64,000 bases of DNA. Source: Mycolicibacterium fluoranthenivorans (GTDB taxonomy: Bacteria > Actinomycetota > Actinomycetes > Mycobacteriales > Mycobacteriaceae). The DNA is taken from NCBI RefSeq assembly GCF_011758805.1, contig NZ_JAANOW010000001.1:1612001-1676000 (forward strand). Direction: 5' to 3'. Shown here in pieces: positions 1 to 7,977 of this stretch (position 1 is the stretch's first letter; the number at the start of each line of letters is the position of its first letter). The notes beneath the pieces were generated by a model, which saw only the letters and a program-made list of their open reading frames with translations, was not told where the DNA came from and did not search any database. The translations under genes were made by a program, and so were the position numbers.

Positions 1-289
1 CCGTCGGGGTGGCATAGGACCACAGCGGGAAGAAGGCCAGCTGCTCGGCCTGCTTTGCGGCGGCCTCGGCCAGTTCGGTGCGCCCGTGTCCGACCTGGAC
101 CACGAACAGGCCCGAGAGCCCGTCGATATAACGGCGGCCCTGGTCGTCGAAGATGTGGACGCCCTCACCGCGGGTGATGATGGGCGGGGTGATATCGGCA
201 CCGTGCCGGGCGAAATGCCCCCACAGGTGGCGCTTGGCCTTGGCGGCCAGATCGGTTGAAAGGGATTGTGCTACATCGGTTGTTGTCAT
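1..289 (-). CDS. Class III (aspartate-family) aminotransferase, N-terminal part only
   Basis: Reverse-strand reading frame starting at the ATG at 289 and running off the window edge; about 96 residues are visible. The peptide contains GHFARHGADITPPIITRGEG followed by YIDGLSGLFVVQVGHGR, the typical N-terminus of pyridoxal-phosphate class III omega-aminotransferases (Rv3329-like). The lysine that binds PLP lies outside the window. The start codon overlaps the stop of the Lrp gene by 4 bp (ATGA), so the two are probably translated together. With the two aldehyde dehydrogenases next door, the likely substrate is a diamine or omega-amino acid such as putrescine; that is inferred from context, not from residues seen here. 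Confidence 0.85.
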   Translation of the reverse strand, partial: MTTTDVAQSLSTDLAAKAKRHLWGHFARHGADITPPIITRGEGVHIFDDQGRRYIDGLSGLFVVQVGHGRTELAEAAAKQAEQLAFFPLWSYATPT

Positions 290-807
290 CGCGTGCCCCA
301 GTTGTATTGCTGTTTGACAAGTTTGAGATAGACAAGAGTCTCGGTTGATATCACCCCTGGAACGGCACGGATCTTGGTGTTGAGCAGGTCGAGTAGGTCG
401 CCGTCGTCCTCGCAGACCACCTCGACGATGGCGTCGAAGGTTCCGGCGGTGAGCACCACGTAGTCCACGGACTCGATGGCGGAGAGCTTGTCGGCGACCT
501 TGGTGGTGTCGCCCGTGCAGCGGATGCCGATCATGGCCTGGCGCGCGAAGCCCAGCTGCATGGGGTCGGTCACGGCGACGATCTGCATGACGCCGGCGTC
601 GACCATCCGCTGGACGCGCTGGCGTACCGCGGCCTCCGACAGACCCACGGCCTTGCCAATGCCCGCGTACGAACGTCGGCCGTCCTGCTGCAGCTTCTCG
701 ATGATCGACTTGGACAGCTCGTCGAGCTGGAATGCCGCGCCTGGCCGGGAGTGGTTGATTCGCAGGGAGACGGCGGAGGCGCCGGGCTGTGAATCTGGGT
801 TCGACAT
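286..807 (-). CDS. Lrp/AsnC-family transcriptional regulator
   Basis: 173 residues from the ATG at 807; a longer frame to 966 exists, but its added residues are not Lrp-like. The N-terminal helix-turn-helix (about residues 22-70) includes DELSKSIIEKLQQDGRRSYA and GLSEAAVRQRVQRM, followed by the C-terminal ligand-binding/RAM domain (about 85-165) with FDAIVEVVCEDDGDLLDLL. Such regulators sense amino acids or related amines. The gene is divergent from the aminobutyraldehyde dehydrogenase and overlaps the aminotransferase start by 4 bp, so it most likely controls this catabolic set. The spacer between the divergent genes is about 115 bp and holds a short AT-rich palindrome. Confidence 0.92.
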   Translation of the reverse strand: MSNPDSQPGASAVSLRINHSRPGAAFQLDELSKSIIEKLQQDGRRSYAGIGKAVGLSEAAVRQRVQRMVDAGVMQIVAVTDPMQLGFARQAMIGIRCTGDTTKVADKLSAIESVDYVVLTAGTFDAIVEVVCEDDGDLLDLLNTKIRAVPGVISTETLVYLKLVKQQYNWGTR

Positions 808-850
808 GCACACGATTGTGCACGGAATCCGTAGTTTGAGGCAACCATTT

Positions 851-861
851 CGATTAAATCG
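851..861. promoter_or_regulatory. Candidate operator: CGATTAAATCG palindrome
   Basis: An 11-bp perfect palindrome (CGATT-A-AATCG) in the most AT-rich part of the Lrp/dehydrogenase divergent spacer. Lrp proteins bind short AT-rich palindromes, so this could be an autoregulatory site. The assignment rests on position and symmetry only. Confidence 0.3.
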
Positions 862-922
862 CGCGTTTCCGGTGTCCTCAACCGGTGGAATGCGCAGCAG
901 ACCTCGGGTAGCGTGGTGCCCC

Positions 923-2416
923 GTGGCCCTCACTGAAACCCCTGTTGTCGCTGGTAGCTGGATCAACGGCGAGGCGGTGAAGACCGGCGGTCAGCCCTTC
1001 GCGGTGATCAGTCCGGCCACCGGTGAGGTGGTGTCGACGTATGCGCTGGCCACTCCCGCGGATGTGGACGCCGCCGTTGCCGCCGCGCGCGCCGCGCAAC
1101 CGGGCTGGGCCAAGGCGGCGCCCGTCGAGCGGGCCGGCGTGCTGGCCAAGCTCGCCGAACTGATGGAGGCCAACGCGGCGACGTTCATCGCCGAGGAAGT
1201 GGCCCAGTGTGGCAAGCCGGTACGGCTGGCCACCGAGTTCGACATCCCGGGCAGTGTCGACAACGTGGCGTTCTTCGCCGGTGCGGCGCGGCATCTGGAA
1301 GGCAAAGCCAGTGCCGAGTATTCGGCCGACCACACCTCCAGCATCCGCCGCGAGGCCGTCGGCGTGGTGGCCACCATCACGCCGTGGAACTATCCGCTGC
1401 AGATGGCGGTGTGGAAGGTCATCCCGGCACTGGCCGCGGGCTGCGCCGTCGTCATCAAACCCGCCGAGATCACCCCGTTGACCACCCTCACGTTGGCCCG
1501 TATCGCCGCCGAGGCCGGCCTGCCCGCCGGGGTGCTCAACGTCGTCACCGGGTCGGGCGCCGATGTCGGCACGGCGTTGGCCGGGCACCGTGACGTCGAC
1601 GTCGTGACGTTCACCGGGTCGACGGCCGTGGGCCGCAAGGTGATGACCGCCGCGGCCGCGCACGGACACCGCACCCAGTTGGAACTCGGCGGCAAGGCGC
1701 CGTTCGTCGTGTTCGACGACGCCGATCTCGATGCCGCCATCCAGGGTGCGGTCGCCGGGGCGCTGATCAACACCGGCCAGGACTGCACGGCGGCCACCCG
1801 CGCGATCGTCGCCCGCGACCTCTACGACGACTTCGTCGCCGGGGTGGCCGAGGTGATGGGCAAGATCGTGGTCGGCGACCCGCACGATCCCGACACCGAT
1901 CTGGGCCCGCTGATCACCACCGCACACCGGGACAAGGTGGCCGGTATGGTCTCGCGGGCACCCGCCCAGGGCGGCCGCGTCGTCACCGGCGGCGTCATCC
2001 CCGATCTGCCCGGCTCGTTCTACCGCCCGACGCTGATCGCCGATGTCGCAGAGGATTCCGAGATCTACCGGGACGAGATCTTCGGGCCCGTGCTGACGGT
2101 GCGCGCCTTCACCGATGACGATGACGCGCTGCGTCAGGCCAATGACACCGACTACGGGCTGGCCGCCTCGGCGTGGACCCGCGACGTCTACCGCGCCCAG
2201 CGCGCATCGCGTGAGATCGACGCCGGCTGCGTGTGGATCAACGACCACATCCCGATCATCTCGGAGATGCCGCACGGCGGCGTCGGCGCGTCCGGGTTCG
2301 GTAAGGATATGAGCGACTACTCCTTCGAGGAGTACCTCACCATCAAGCACGTGATGAGCGATATCACCGGTGTGGCCGAAAAGGGCTGGCACCGGACCAT
2401 TTTCACGAAGCGCTGA
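923..2416 (+). CDS. Gamma-aminobutyraldehyde dehydrogenase (PatD/PauC-like)
   Basis: 497 residues from the GTG at 923; an in-frame ATG at 890 would add 11 residues. This is an NAD(P)+-dependent aldehyde dehydrogenase. The fold motifs are TPWNYPLQ (about 153-160), FTGSTAVG (230-237), the general-base glutamate in QLELGGKAPF (Glu255) and the nucleophilic cysteine in NTGQDCTAATR (Cys288). The GQDCTA context is typical of 4-aminobutanal and betaine-aldehyde dehydrogenases. Expected reaction: 4-aminobutanal to GABA, after putrescine transamination. It is divergent from the Lrp regulator and convergent with the semialdehyde dehydrogenase, with a long hairpin between them. Exact substrate is inferred. 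Confidence 0.88.
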   Translation: MALTETPVVAGSWINGEAVKTGGQPFAVISPATGEVVSTYALATPADVDAAVAAARAAQPGWAKAAPVERAGVLAKLAELMEANAATFIAEEVAQCGKPVRLATEFDIPGSVDNVAFFAGAARHLEGKASAEYSADHTSSIRREAVGVVATITPWNYPLQMAVWKVIPALAAGCAVVIKPAEITPLTTLTLARIAAEAGLPAGVLNVVTGSGADVGTALAGHRDVDVVTFTGSTAVGRKVMTAAAAHGHRTQLELGGKAPFVVFDDADLDAAIQGAVAGALINTGQDCTAATRAIVARDLYDDFVAGVAEVMGKIVVGDPHDPDTDLGPLITTAHRDKVAGMVSRAPAQGGRVVTGGVIPDLPGSFYRPTLIADVAEDSEIYRDEIFGPVLTVRAFTDDDDALRQANDTDYGLAASAWTRDVYRAQRASREIDAGCVWINDHIPIISEMPHGGVGASGFGKDMSDYSFEEYLTIKHVMSDITGVAEKGWHRTIFTKR

Positions 2417-2421
2417 CCCGC

Positions 2422-2470
2422 GATTTGTGCACGTTTACCGGCGCTCGACGCCGGTAAACGTGCACAAATC
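2422..2470. terminator. Long perfect hairpin between convergent genes
   Basis: Perfect inverted repeat with 22-bp arms (2422-2443 and 2449-2470) and a 5-nt loop, located between two convergent stop codons. There is no T-run, so it may act as a tail-less bidirectional terminator. A near-copy occurs at 45640-45692 with a compensated base change. Confidence 0.6.
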
Positions 2471-2478
2471 ACCCGAGA

Positions 2479-3819
2479 TCAGCCGATGCGAATCAGCTTC
2501 TTATTGACGAACTCGTCGATTCCGAAGCGGCCCAGTTCGCGGCCGAAGCCGGACCGCTTGACCCCGCCGAACGGCAGCTCGACGCCTTCGGCACCGACGG
2601 CGTTGACGAACACCATGCCCGCCTCGATCTTGTCGGCGACCCGGGCGGCCTGCGCGTCGTCGGTGGTGTAGACATACGAGCCGAGGCCGAACGGCGTGTC
2701 ATTGGCCAGTTCGATTGCCGCGTCCTCGTCGGCGACCTTGTAGACCGACGCCACCGGACCGAAGAGTTCCTCGCGGTAGTCGGCGGGCACGTTGGTGAGC
2801 ACACCCGGTGGGTAGAAGGCGCCCTTGCGGCTGCCGTTGGTCGTCAGTTCGGCACCGGCCTCGACGGCCCGATTCACCTGGTCCTCCAGTCGCTCGGCCG
2901 CGGCCACCGACGAAAGCGGAGCCAGCCCTTCGGATTTCGCGAGCACTTTTGCGGTGAACTTGTCGAGGAAGGTGTCGTACACGGACTCGGCGACGATGAT
3001 GCGCTTGGCGGCGTTGCAGGCCTGGCCGGTGTTCTCGAAGCGGCCGTCGACCGCGGCCTCCACCGTGGCGTCGAGGTCGTCCGAGCTCAGCACGATGAAC
3101 GGATCCGAGCCGCCGAGTTCGAGCACCACCTTCTTGAGGTTGCGTCCGGCGATCTCGGCCACCGCCGCGCCGGCCCGTTCGGAGCCGGTCAGCGACACCC
3201 CTTGGATGCGCGGGTCGGCGATGATCCCGGCGATCTGTTCGTTGGTGGCGTAGATGTTGACGTAGGCGCCTTCGGGATAGCCGGCGTCGGTGAAGATCTG
3301 CTGCAACGCCGCGGCGGACTCGGGGCACTGCGGGGCGTGCTTGAGCACGATCGTGTTGCCCAGGGTCAGGTTCGGTCCGGCGAACCGGGCCACCTGGTAG
3401 TACGGATAGTTCCAGGGCATGATGCCCAGCAGTACGCCCACCGAGCTACGACGGATCAGTGCCGACCCGTCGCCGTCGAGCAGCGTGATGGGTTCGTCGG
3501 CGAGGAACTTCTCGGCGTTGTCCGCGTAGTACTCGTAGATCGATGCGCTGAACTCGACCTCGCCCACGGACTGGTCCAGGGGCTTGCCCATCTCGCGCTG
3601 AATGATGCGCGCCAGCTCGTCTTTTCGCTCGACGTGCAGTTCGGCCACCCGGCGGATCAGCGCCGCGCGGTCGGCGACGGTGCTGGTGCGTGACCATTCG
3701 CGGTGGGCTTTGGCGGCGGCGGCCACGGCCGCCTCGATCTGGGCGTCGGTGGCGGTCGGGTATTCCTTCACCAACTCGCCGGTCGAGGGATCGACGACCG
3801 CGTACAGCGTCGTGCTCAT
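2479..3819 (-). CDS. gabD: NAD(P)-dependent succinate-semialdehyde dehydrogenase
   Basis: 446 residues. It oxidises succinic semialdehyde to succinate, the last step of GABA breakdown. Motifs are MPWNYPYYQ (134-142), SLTGSERAG (209-217), the base glutamate in VLELGGSDPF (Glu234) and the catalytic cysteine in NTGQACNAAKR (Cys268); the C-terminus ELPFGGVKRSGFGREL is typical of the GabD1 branch. The usual GDPxDPxTxxGPL segment after the catalytic domain helix is shortened here to KSEGLAPLSS (about 295-304), so the protein is a little shorter than most relatives. The permease gene lies 89 bp upstream on the same strand and is probably in the same transcription unit. Confidence 0.88.
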   Translation of the reverse strand: MSTTLYAVVDPSTGELVKEYPTATDAQIEAAVAAAAKAHREWSRTSTVADRAALIRRVAELHVERKDELARIIQREMGKPLDQSVGEVEFSASIYEYYADNAEKFLADEPITLLDGDGSALIRRSSVGVLLGIMPWNYPYYQVARFAGPNLTLGNTIVLKHAPQCPESAAALQQIFTDAGYPEGAYVNIYATNEQIAGIIADPRIQGVSLTGSERAGAAVAEIAGRNLKKVVLELGGSDPFIVLSSDDLDATVEAAVDGRFENTGQACNAAKRIIVAESVYDTFLDKFTAKVLAKSEGLAPLSSVAAAERLEDQVNRAVEAGAELTTNGSRKGAFYPPGVLTNVPADYREELFGPVASVYKVADEDAAIELANDTPFGLGSYVYTTDDAQAARVADKIEAGMVFVNAVGAEGVELPFGGVKRSGFGRELGRFGIDEFVNKKLIRIG

Positions 3820-3908
3820 TGCTGGTGACTCCTTCCAACGGGCAGCTCTGCCCGGTTCAGTGGTTCGGTATCAATACTGCACGAGAGGACAAGTGCGGGT
3901 TGGGCAAC

Positions 3909-5639
3909 TCATCGCTCCCGGGTGAACTCCTCGCCCGTTTCGGGGTTGATCGCGGTTACCCCGGGCGGAAGGTTCGACAGGTCGGGCGCGATGACGGTCG
4001 GCATGTCACCGGAGTCCGGCAGGCCGAACCGCGCTTCGACGGCGGCCTGGTCCGCGGCGGTCTCCAGGACGAGGTCGTGGCTGCGCCGGGGCAGGGTGAG
4101 CCCCTTGAAGAAACCGGGCGCCATGATGCGCCACACCAGCATGAGAATCAGGCCGAGCACCAGGGCGCCGATCCCGACGACGGCGACCGCGCCGAACCCG
4201 AAGATGGTGACGTTGTTGCCGTCGTCGTCGGTCAGCCAGTCCGGCTTGGCGTACTGCACAAGGCCGTAGCCGAACATCACCAGCAGGATGACGCCGCCGA
4301 GCAACGGCACCACGCCGCGCATCACGAAGTCGCGGAGGTTGCCGGTGAGCGTCTTGCGGTAGAACCACACGCAGGCGAAGCCGGTGAGTCCGTAGTAGAA
4401 CGCGATCATCAGGCCCACCGAGCCGATCAGCGCGGTCAGCAGATTGGTGCTGATGACGGTGAACAGCACGTAGAAGACGGCACTGACGATGCCCATCGCG
4501 ATGGTCGATGTGGTGGGGGTCAGGTAGGTGCGGTGGATCTTGGCGAAGGAATCCGGCAACGCCTTGTACACGCCCATGGACAGGGTGGTGCGGGCCGTCG
4601 GCAGGATGGTGGTCTGAGTGGAGGCCGAGGCCGAGGTCAGGATGGACGCCGACAGCAGCAGCATGCCGATGTGACCAAGTGTGCTGTCCCCGAACAGGTC
4701 CGGGCCGATCGCGGCGAACACATCGGCGGAGTTCTCCGGATTGCCCAGCCCGATACCGTCGGTGCCGACGCCGGCGAACGCCACCGCCGCGACGCTCACC
4801 AGGGCGTAGGTGGCCAGCAGCAGGAAGGTCGAGATCACGGCGGCCCGGCCGGGCGTGCGGCCCGGGTCATCGGACTCCTCGTTGCACGCCACCGCGGTGT
4901 CCCAGCCCCAGTAGATGAAGATGGTGGTCAGAATCGCGGGCGCGATGACAGTGCCGAAATCCAGTCCACCGGGCCAGAACCAGGACAGCGACGGGATCAG
5001 CGAGTAGTCCTCGGCGGTGTGGGTGTACACCTTGACCAGGGCCACCACCGACAGCACGATCAGCACCACGACCTCGATGCCCAGCAGTCCGTACTGCAGT
5101 CGTGCGGACACCTCGATACCGCGGTAACAGATGTAGGTCATCACCGCGATCCAGATGACGCCGGCCACCGTGGACCACAGGGTGCTGCTGGCCAGCGTGG
5201 CCGCCGAATGCCAGCCAAGGTCGCCGGCGAAGGTGAAGGAGTAGGCCCCGGCGATCTGGGCCAGGTTGGCCATCACGATGACGTCGGCGGCGATGATGCC
5301 CCAGCCGCCCAGCCAGCCCACCACCGGGCCGAAGGAACGCGACGCCCACGTGAAGGTGGTGCCGCAGTCCGGCTCGGCTTTGTTCAGCTCCTGGTAGGCC
5401 ACGGCGATCAGATACATCGGGATGAACGAGATGAGCACGATGGCAGGTGCTTTGGTGCCCGAGAGCAGCCCGGTGCTGCTGGCGACGATGAGCCCCAGGG
5501 TCGCCGCGAGGCTGTAGGCGGGCGCCGTGGAGGCCATCCCGACGACGATGCTCGACACCAGACCCAGGGCGCCGCCCTTGAGTCCTTTGCTCTCGACCCC
5601 GGAACCGCTGGGCTCGAGGGTGAGTTCGCCTTTACTCAT
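3909..5639 (-). CDS. APC-family amino acid/amine permease
   Basis: 576 residues with about 12 to 13 hydrophobic segments beginning near residue 22, a cytoplasmic N-terminus and a hydrophilic C-terminal tail of about 75 residues. The TM1 region GALGLVSSIVVGMASTAPAY and the segment SRSFGPVVGWLGGW match the amino acid-polyamine-organocation superfamily (secondary transporters). Upstream of gabD on the same strand, it probably imports the amine or amino acid that the neighbouring aminotransferase and dehydrogenases degrade, such as putrescine or GABA. The substrate is not shown by the sequence. ATG at 5639 has the purine-rich stretch CAGGGAGA before it. Confidence 0.88.
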   Translation of the reverse strand: MSKGELTLEPSGSGVESKGLKGGALGLVSSIVVGMASTAPAYSLAATLGLIVASSTGLLSGTKAPAIVLISFIPMYLIAVAYQELNKAEPDCGTTFTWASRSFGPVVGWLGGWGIIAADVIVMANLAQIAGAYSFTFAGDLGWHSAATLASSTLWSTVAGVIWIAVMTYICYRGIEVSARLQYGLLGIEVVVLIVLSVVALVKVYTHTAEDYSLIPSLSWFWPGGLDFGTVIAPAILTTIFIYWGWDTAVACNEESDDPGRTPGRAAVISTFLLLATYALVSVAAVAFAGVGTDGIGLGNPENSADVFAAIGPDLFGDSTLGHIGMLLLSASILTSASASTQTTILPTARTTLSMGVYKALPDSFAKIHRTYLTPTTSTIAMGIVSAVFYVLFTVISTNLLTALIGSVGLMIAFYYGLTGFACVWFYRKTLTGNLRDFVMRGVVPLLGGVILLVMFGYGLVQYAKPDWLTDDDGNNVTIFGFGAVAVVGIGALVLGLILMLVWRIMAPGFFKGLTLPRRSHDLVLETAADQAAVEARFGLPDSGDMPTVIAPDLSNLPPGVTAINPETGEEFTRER

Positions 5640-5756
5640 CGCATCTCCCTGCTGATTACTGACATATCGAGAACGTAGAATACGGTTTCAGTTGTCAAAG
5701 TGCGCGTCAACAACGAAATTAGTTTTTCTGGTGTCCGGTGGCACGGCCGCGCGCGC

Positions 5757-5762
5757 TATTGT
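5757..5762 (+). promoter_or_regulatory. -10 box of the sigma factor gene (leaderless)
   Basis: TATTGT lies 8 nt before the GTG at 5771, placing transcription initiation at or next to the start codon; no ribosome binding site is present. This fits leaderless expression from a housekeeping promoter. Confidence 0.4.
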
Positions 5763-5770
5763 CGTGAACT

Positions 5771-6697
5771 GTGACCACCGCGCAGCGGGCGGACGAATTC
5801 GAAGCGCTGCGGCCCCACCTGCTGGCCGTGGCTTACCGGCTGACCGGCACGTATGCCGACGCCGAGGACATCGTTCAGGATTGCTGGCTGCGCTGGCACA
5901 ATTCCGGCACCGAGATCGCCGATCTGCGGGCCTGGCTGACCACCGTGGTGAGCCGCCTCGGGCTGGACCGCCTGCGCTCGGCCGCGCACCGGCGGGAGAC
6001 CTATGTCGGCGAATGGCTGCCCGAGCCCGTGGTGACGGGATTCGGCGGTGCCGCCGATCCGCTGGCCGCCGTGGTGGCGGCCGAGGACGCGCGGTTTGCG
6101 GCCATGGTGGTCCTGGAGCGGCTGACCCCGGATCAGCGGGTCGCCTTCGTCCTGCACGACGGATTCGCCGTACCGTTCGACGAGGTCGCCGACATCCTGG
6201 GGATCGGCGCTGCCGCCGCCCGGCAGCTGGCCTCCCGCGCGCGCCGTGCGGTCGCGTCGGCGCCGCCGCCCGACCCGGCGCACTCGGAGGTCGTCGGCAA
6301 CCTGATGGCCGCCATGGCCGCCGGCGATATGGCCGCCGTCGTCGCGCTGCTGCATCCCGACGTCACCTTCACCGGCGATGCCAACCGGCGCGCGCCCACC
6401 GCGGCCCGGGTCATCGTCGGTCCCGACAAGGTCGCGCGGTTCCTCTTCGGGCTGGCCAAACGCTATGGGCCGGACTGGCTCTCGGCGACTGAGCTGGCTC
6501 TGGTCAACGGGGACCTGGGCAGTTACACGCCGGGCCGTCCCGCGTCCGACGGTTATCCGGAGCTGTCACCGCGCATCACGGTGATGACGGTCCGTGACGG
6601 ATTGGTCTGCGCGGTATGGGATATCGCGAATCCGGACAAGTTCACCGCGTCCCCGCTCCATCAGTCCACGGAATCCGGCACGCATCGCCGGAATTGA
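5771..6697 (+). CDS. sigJ: ECF sigma factor of the ECF41 group, SigJ-like
   Basis: 308 residues from a GTG start. Sigma region 2 spans about 10-75 (ADAEDIVQDCWLRWHNSG) and region 4 about 105-165 (LTPDQRVAFVLHDGFAVPFDEVA region). A fused SnoaL/NTF2-like domain fills 175-300. Hallmarks of ECF41 are the linker motif WLPEPV (82-87) and the C-terminal NPDKF (287-291, usually NPDKL); in this group the fused domain replaces a separate anti-sigma factor. The partner carboxymuconolactone decarboxylase gene is convergent and overlaps its 3' end by 56 bp. M. tuberculosis sigJ (Rv3328c) also neighbours the Rv3329 aminotransferase, supporting the name. Confidence 0.9.
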   Translation: MTTAQRADEFEALRPHLLAVAYRLTGTYADAEDIVQDCWLRWHNSGTEIADLRAWLTTVVSRLGLDRLRSAAHRRETYVGEWLPEPVVTGFGGAADPLAAVVAAEDARFAAMVVLERLTPDQRVAFVLHDGFAVPFDEVADILGIGAAAARQLASRARRAVASAPPPDPAHSEVVGNLMAAMAAGDMAAVVALLHPDVTFTGDANRRAPTAARVIVGPDKVARFLFGLAKRYGPDWLSATELALVNGDLGSYTPGRPASDGYPELSPRITVMTVRDGLVCAVWDIANPDKFTASPLHQSTESGTHRRN

Positions 6698-7229
6698 AGC
6701 CCTGCTCGGTGATGCCCAGTGCCGCGTACATCCGTGCCCGCATGTTCTCGATGCCGATCTGGTAGGTCAGCTCGATCACTCCCGCATCGCCGAACCGGGC
6801 GCGCAGGTCGGCCACCTGCTCGTCGGTGACCGTGTGCGGGTCGGTGGTCATGGCGTCGGCGTAGGCGATCGCGGCGCGTTCGTCGTCGTCGAACGCCGGT
6901 GACGTCGCGTAGTCGGCGATGGAGGTGAGCCGGTCCACGTCCAGGTTGTCCAAGCGCATGAGCATGGCGCCGAAATCGACACACCAGGAGCAGCCGACGG
7001 TGCGCGCGGTCCAGAACACCGCGAGCTCACGGACGCCGGCCGGCAGCTTCTTTGACCCGCTCTTGAGCAGCATCTCGTGTACGCCGTTGGCGACCAGCAG
7101 GCGGGGATGATGTGCCGCCACGGTGAACGGTTCGGGCACCTCGCCGAATTGCCGCTTGGCGTACCGGTACATCAACCGGGTGAACAGGCCTGCATGTGTC
7201 GGGGGCAGGGGAGCGATTCTCGTTGTCAT
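6642..7229 (-). CDS. Carboxymuconolactone decarboxylase/AhpD-family protein (ECF41 partner)
   Basis: 195 residues from the ATG at 7229. The AhpD-like core includes ELAVFWTARTVGCSWCVDFG with a CxxC-type pair changed to CSWC plus a following aspartate, which resembles the redox motif of the family. Genes of this type (carboxymuconolactone decarboxylases, oxidoreductases, epimerases) are the usual neighbours and targets of ECF41 sigma factors. A match to the ECF41 promoter lies directly upstream at 7238-7264, predicting transcription starting at the ATG. The gene end overlaps the convergent sigma gene by 56 bp. Reaction and substrate are unknown; a peroxide-type or quinone substrate is only a guess. 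Confidence 0.88.
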   Translation of the reverse strand: MTTRIAPLPPTHAGLFTRLMYRYAKRQFGEVPEPFTVAAHHPRLLVANGVHEMLLKSGSKKLPAGVRELAVFWTARTVGCSWCVDFGAMLMRLDNLDVDRLTSIADYATSPAFDDDERAAIAYADAMTTDPHTVTDEQVADLRARFGDAGVIELTYQIGIENMRARMYAALGITEQGFNSGDACRIPWTDGAGTR

Positions 7230-7237
7230 ATCTGTCA

Positions 7238-7264
7238 GACGAGGTAGCCCGCGAATGTGTGACA
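7238..7264 (-). promoter_or_regulatory. ECF41-type promoter (TGTCACA-N16-CGTC)
   Basis: On the reverse strand, TGTCACA (7264-7258) and CGTC (7241-7238) are separated by exactly 16 nt. This is the consensus described for ECF41 sigma factors. The predicted start lies at about 7231-7229, so the decarboxylase mRNA would be leaderless. The promoter fills the 38-bp gap after the XRE-cupin gene. Confidence 0.75.
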
Positions 7265-7267
7265 GCC

Positions 7268-7879
7268 CTACCCGCGCGCCGGCGAACCGGTCGGCAGCGG
7301 CGGGGCGATCGACCACATGACTTCGCTCTCGCCGGTGTCGGCGTTGTCCCAGGCGTGCGGTGACTGCGCGGAGAACGTGTAGCAGTCTCCGGTGTCGAGC
7401 AGCTGTTCCTGACCGTCGACCACCAGGCGCAGCTTGCCGCGGATGACGACGACGACGATCGTCTTGGAATCCAGTGTGTAGGCGCCGCCGGATCCGCCGC
7501 CGGGTTGGAGGACGGTGCGCATCACCTGGACGTTCTGTTCGGTGGCCGGGGTGAGCAGATACTCGCGAATACCGCTGCCGCCCATCTCCAGTGGCGCGCC
7601 CCGCCCATTGCGCACCATCGCCGAATCGGGGAAGTCGAACAGCGAGCCCACCGACGCGCCGAGGATGTCGCAGATCCGCAGCAGATTGGGTACCGAGATC
7701 GCGGTCTGGCCCCGCTCGACGAGGCTGAGGAAACCCTTGGTCAGGTCGGCTTCGGTGGCCACTGCGTCGAGGGTGAGTCCCCGCTCGGTGCGCAACGCCC
7801 GCAGCTTCGGCCCGAGCCGGTTCATCATCGAGTCGACGTCGGCGGTGCGCGCCGCGCCCGCAGATCGAGTTCGTGGCAT
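7268..7879 (-). CDS. XRE-family regulator with C-terminal cupin (PuuR-like)
   Basis: 203 residues from the ATG at 7879, preceded by GGGAGGG. The helix-turn-helix (about 23-75) reads LRALRTERGLTLDAVATEAD then TKGFLSLVERG, and the cupin_2 domain (about 120-190) contains VVVIRGKLRLVVDGQEQLLD and SPHAWDN. XRE-cupin proteins typically sense small metabolites and control amine, amino acid or alcohol catabolism (PuuR is the model). The gene is divergent from the alcohol dehydrogenase-permease pair, with 98 bp between the starts and a palindrome in that gap, so these are its likely targets. Ligand unknown. Confidence 0.88.
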   Translation of the reverse strand: MPRTRSAGAARTADVDSMMNRLGPKLRALRTERGLTLDAVATEADLTKGFLSLVERGQTAISVPNLLRICDILGASVGSLFDFPDSAMVRNGRGAPLEMGGSGIREYLLTPATEQNVQVMRTVLQPGGGSGGAYTLDSKTIVVVVIRGKLRLVVDGQEQLLDTGDCYTFSAQSPHAWDNADTGESEVMWSIAPPLPTGSPARG

Positions 7880-7932
7880 CGGCTTCCCTCCCGGCCGTGA
7901 CAGCTCTTGCCGTTCGGAGTTTAGCGGTATAT

Positions 7933-7947
7933 AACTTCGAAAAAGTT
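7933..7947. promoter_or_regulatory. Candidate operator AACTT-N5-AAGTT
   Basis: Inverted repeat AACTTCGAAAAAGTT in an AT-rich patch between the XRE-cupin and dehydrogenase starts. The dyad and position suit an XRE-type regulator. The AGGAG at 7967-7971 before the GTG at 7978 is the ribosome binding site for the dehydrogenase. Confidence 0.35.
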
Positions 7948-7977
7948 TTGTGGCATTAAACAACCGAGGAGCTGTTT

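Noticed and set aside
476..922. Extended N-terminus (149 residues) of the aldehyde dehydrogenase
   Set aside because: It lies antisense to the Lrp gene and the divergent spacer, and has no aldehyde dehydrogenase similarity; GTG at 923 gives the normal start.
3690..5678. Long forward-strand open frame opposite the APC permease
   Set aside because: Its translation is rich in G, H, R, Q and D with no domain, typical of the antisense of a GC-rich gene; the reverse frame is a clear 12-helix permease.
5677..5698. TTGACA plus TATTCT as a sigma70-type promoter for the permease
   Set aside because: On the reverse strand the two boxes are only 10 bp apart, far from the usual 16-19.
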